From Bacteroidales bacterium UBA7574 (GTDB lineage: Bacteria; Bacteroidota; Bacteroidia; Bacteroidales; Paludibacteraceae), in contig DLLA01000095.1 in NCBI GenBank assembly GCA_002479035.1, positions 1-8,356 on the forward strand: 8,356 bases of DNA, given 5' to 3'. A model generated the notes under the pieces. The model did no database searches. It was given only the letters and a program-made list of their open reading frames with translations, and had not been told where the DNA came from. Shown piece after piece: positions 6,091 to 8,356 of the stretch (position 1 is its first letter; the number at the start of each line of letters is the position of its first letter). The translations under genes and the position numbers were made by a program.

Positions 6091-7446
6091 TTATTTTTGG
6101 ATTAGGTGGCGGAAGGCGTCGGAGACGCGGGCGGCTTCGATGATGCGGATATGGAGATTGTGCGGGTTGTACTTCTGTCCTGCGGGAATGATAATCTGCT
6201 CGAAACCGAGTTTCTCGGCTTCCCTGATGCGCTGGTCGATACGGTTGACAGGACGTATCTCGCCCGACAGCCCGACCTCGCCCGTGAGGCAGATGTCCGT
6301 ATCCAGAGCCACGTCCATGTTCGACGACAAGACTGCCGCCAAGACCGCCAAATCGATGGCTGGGTCATTGACACGGAGTCCGCCGGCGATGTTGACAAAG
6401 ACATCTTTCTGCAACAGTTTGAAGCCGACACGTTTCTCCAAGACGGCAAGCAACATATTCAGCCGTCGTCCGTCGAAGCCCGTGCTGCTGCGTTGAGGCG
6501 TGCCATAGGCTGCGCTTGCCACCAGTGCCTGTACCTCAATCAACAGCGGTCGGACGCCCTCCACTGCCGCTGCGATAGCAATACCCGACAGCCCTTCACG
6601 GTTACCGGAAAGCAACAGTTCGCTGGGGTTCGTCACTTCGCGCAGTCCGTCCTGCTGCATCTGGAAGATACCCAGTTCGCTGGTGCTGCCGAAGCGGTTC
6701 TTCTGGGCGCGGAGAATGCGGTAGATGTAGTGCTGGTCGCCCTCGAACTGGAGGACGGTGTCCACGATATGCTCCAAGACTTTGGGTCCGGCAAGTGACC
6801 CTTCCTTGTTGATATGCCCCACGATGATGAAGGGGACGTTTTTCTCTTTGGCGTACTGGAGTATCCGCGCGGCGCACTCACGTACCTGGCTGAGACTGCC
6901 GATACTTGCTTCAATCGCCTCTGTGCCAATGGTTTGGATACTGTCTATCACCACCAAGTCGGGCTGCAGGTCAGTGACGCTCTCGAGGATACGCTCCAAC
7001 GAGGTCTCCGCCATGATGTAGAGGTTGTCGGGACTGCCGGCAAGGCGTTCCGCACGGAGTTTCAGTTGTTTGGCACTCTCCTCGCCACTGGCATACAGCG
7101 TCCTGCGTTCGCCCATGCGCATGAGCACCTGCAACGCCAATGTGGACTTGCCTATGCCCGGTTCACCGCCCAGCAACACCAGACTGCCGGGGACCAATCC
7201 GCCGCCCAAGACGCGGTTGAGTTCCGCCGACTGCATGTCGATACGCATCTCCTCGGTAGCCGTAATATCCTGAATACGTTGCGGTTGCGCAGAGCCACGG
7301 GGCGAGATACCCCGCTTGTTGCCCACTGCGGGTGCCACCGTGGATTCCTCGTAGGTGCCCCACTCGCCGCATACAGGGCAACGCCCCAACATCTGAGGGG
7401 CTTTCGCGCCACAGTTGGAACATATATATTCGGTTGTCACTTTCAT
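6091..7446 (-). CDS. radA: DNA repair protein RadA
   Basis: RecA-family ATPase that promotes branch migration of recombination intermediates and helps process stalled forks in the cytoplasm. The 451-residue length is normal for the family. Visible domains in order: an N-terminal zinc finger with C9, C12, C23 and C26; a Walker A loop GGEPGIGKST (93-102); a Walker B segment LVVIDS (164-169); the RadA-specific KNRFG motif (249-253); and a C-terminal Lon-protease-like domain from about residue 270, seen in AAAVEGVRPLLIEVQALV, the RLNMLLAVLEKR region and LTGEVGLSGEIRPV. That last domain is structural and lacks proteolytic function in this family. The ATG start directly precedes the zinc finger, so it is well supported. 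It lies 106 bp downstream of rnz. Its TAA stop overlaps the -33 element of the promoter for the next operon. No anomalies seen. Confidence 0.97.
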   Translation of the reverse strand: MKVTTEYICSNCGAKAPQMLGRCPVCGEWGTYEESTVAPAVGNKRGISPRGSAQPQRIQDITATEEMRIDMQSAELNRVLGGGLVPGSLVLLGGEPGIGKSTLALQVLMRMGERRTLYASGEESAKQLKLRAERLAGSPDNLYIMAETSLERILESVTDLQPDLVVIDSIQTIGTEAIEASIGSLSQVRECAARILQYAKEKNVPFIIVGHINKEGSLAGPKVLEHIVDTVLQFEGDQHYIYRILRAQKNRFGSTSELGIFQMQQDGLREVTNPSELLLSGNREGLSGIAIAAAVEGVRPLLIEVQALVASAAYGTPQRSSTGFDGRRLNMLLAVLEKRVGFKLLQKDVFVNIAGGLRVNDPAIDLAVLAAVLSSNMDVALDTDICLTGEVGLSGEIRPVNRIDQRIREAEKLGFEQIIIPAGQKYNPHNLHIRIIEAARVSDAFRHLIQK

Positions 7447-7552
7447 GGGGTGGGTGAAACATTAATTACCACATTGTGTGGAGGAAATAAAACATTAATT
7501 ACCACGAATTAACCATTAATTTTCATAGCATAATCCGTTGGTTTTTATTGTG
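7447..7552 (-). other. rnz-radA intergenic spacer
   Basis: AT-rich 106-bp gap between the rnz stop and the radA ATG. It is mostly taken up by repeats related to those at the left end of the window. On the minus strand I see no TAnnTTTG promoter box, no ribosome-binding site and no hairpin followed by a T run. Whether radA is co-transcribed with rnz or has a weak promoter of its own cannot be decided from the sequence. Confidence 0.6.
7457..7524. repeat. AT-rich repeat between rnz and radA
   Basis: A 16-base unit (AAACATTAATTACCAC) occurs twice, at 7457-7472 and 7490-7505, exactly 33 bp apart. The second copy runs straight into AATTAACCATTAATTTT at 7507-7523. That same 17-mer occurs identically at 125-141 and 257-273, and the whole stretch 7490-7524 aligns with 237-274 with only a few changes and short gaps. 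This is therefore a dispersed repeat family present at two loci 7 kb apart, not chance AT-richness. I see no open frame, target-site duplication or terminal inverted repeat. Its function is unknown. Confidence 0.75.
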
Positions 7553-8338
7553 TTAGAAGAAATAGGACTTCTTCTCTTCTGCCATTATCGTGTTGGGGAA
7601 GACCTCCTGTGCCTCGCGCAAGAACTCCGTATGGTCGTCCACGCGGGCACTATAGTGACCTATCATCAGTTGTTTTGCCTCGGCCTTCAGGGCAATCTGC
7701 GCAGCCTGTCGGGCGGTGGAGTGCATGGTCAGTTTGCACTTGTCGGCATACTCCTCGGTGTAGGTGGACTCGTGAAACAAGAGGTCCACGCCGTGTATCT
7801 GCTCGGTGATTTTCTCGCGGTACATGGTGTCGGAGCAATAGGCGTAGCGTTTGCGGGGCTGTTCGTCGCGGTGATGCTCGGTGAAGAGGAACCCGCACGT
7901 GGGCACCTTGTGGCGCAAGGGTATGGTCTCGACGGTGAGTGTGCGGTCGTCGATGATAACCTCCTGTTTGCGAGGGTGCAGAGGGTGGAAGATTACCTCA
8001 TACGTCAGGTCGGCACAGTGGTAAGTGAGCCACGGGCGCAGGAGATTCTCGAGGTCGGGGTGCGCGTAGATATGCAGGGGTTGCGTGCGGCGGAACATGC
8101 CCAGCGTGGAGATGAGTCCTATCAGCCCGAAGCAGTGGTCGCCGTGCAAGTGCGAAATCAGCACCGAGTACAGGCGACCCGTGCGCACGCCCAACTGCCT
8201 CATAGTCAGTTGGATGCCCTCGCCAGAGTCGATGAGGTACGACCGCCCGCAAATCTCCAGTATCTGCCCCGTGGGGGAGTTCTGGAACGTGGGCATCGCA
8301 CTGCCGCAACCTAAGATGGTGAGTTTCGCGCTACTCAT
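7553..8338 (-). CDS. rnz: Ribonuclease Z (tRNA 3' endonuclease), short form
   Basis: Metallo-beta-lactamase-fold endonuclease that removes the 3' trailer of tRNA precursors in the cytoplasm. The 261-residue protein has the zinc-binding HLHGDH motif (H63, H65, D67, H68), further metal ligands H143, D170 (CSDT) and H228 (IGHYSAR), the early LIDSGEG segment (35-41), the RNase Z-type HEST box (189-192) and H206 of the HST element. The start is an ATG followed by a typical N-terminal strand (KLTILGCGSAMPT). Bacterial RNase Z is usually about 300-310 residues. The shortfall lies between F152 and Y165, where other members carry about 50 residues forming the exosite or flexible arm; here about a dozen polar residues bridge the gap in an intact frame. 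It is the first gene of the minus-strand series, and its upstream region is cut off at the window edge. The family call is secure; full tRNA activity without the arm is not. Confidence 0.94.
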   Translation of the reverse strand: MSSAKLTILGCGSAMPTFQNSPTGQILEICGRSYLIDSGEGIQLTMRQLGVRTGRLYSVLISHLHGDHCFGLIGLISTLGMFRRTQPLHIYAHPDLENLLRPWLTYHCADLTYEVIFHPLHPRKQEVIIDDRTLTVETIPLRHKVPTCGFLFTEHHRDEQPRKRYAYCSDTMYREKITEQIHGVDLLFHESTYTEEYADKCKLTMHSTARQAAQIALKAEAKQLMIGHYSARVDDHTEFLREAQEVFPNTIMAEEKKSYFF

Positions 8339-8356
8339 ATTGCATATACTTTTTCG

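Overview
The window looks like chromosomal DNA of a member of the Bacteroidota, most likely order Bacteroidales. The evidence is the gene order (small barrel-like outer-membrane protein, uppS, bamA, then two OmpH/Skp-type chaperones), a Bacteroidota-type promoter (TTTG, 20 bp, TAnnTTTG), the lack of clear Shine-Dalgarno sequences, and the protein sequences themselves. The genus cannot be fixed by eye. All seven recognisable genes lie on the minus strand, so transcription runs from the right end of the window towards the left.

Layout in transcription order. (1) rnz, ribonuclease Z (8338-7553), an apparently short version. (2) A 106-bp gap with AT-rich repeats. (3) radA, a DNA-repair/recombination ATPase (7446-6091). 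(4) A promoter overlapping the radA stop codon. (5) A DUF6089-like outer-membrane protein (6015-5302). (6) uppS, undecaprenyl diphosphate synthase (5282-4542), overlapping (7) bamA, the outer-membrane protein assembly barrel (4558-1940). (8) and (9) are two OmpH/Skp-family periplasmic chaperones (1934-1407 and 1364-873). (10) About 870 bp with no convincing gene then fill the left end.

Genes 5-9 look like one envelope-biogenesis operon read from the promoter at about 6058-6089. UppS makes the lipid carrier for peptidoglycan and surface polysaccharide, the Skp-like proteins would hold unfolded outer-membrane proteins in the periplasm, and BamA inserts them. rnz and radA are housekeeping genes for tRNA 3' maturation and recombination.

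No clearly new multi-gene system is visible; the coding part is ordinary core genome. The points that deserve a second look are: an RNase Z that seems to lack the tRNA-binding flexible arm; a repeat-filled non-coding region downstream of the operon, with three unrelated tandem arrays whose periods are all 11 or 22 bp; an AT-rich repeat family present both there and between rnz and radA, 7 kb away; perfect GC-rich inverted repeats with alternative pairing; and a tyrosine-rich insertion and a terminal leucine in BamA.
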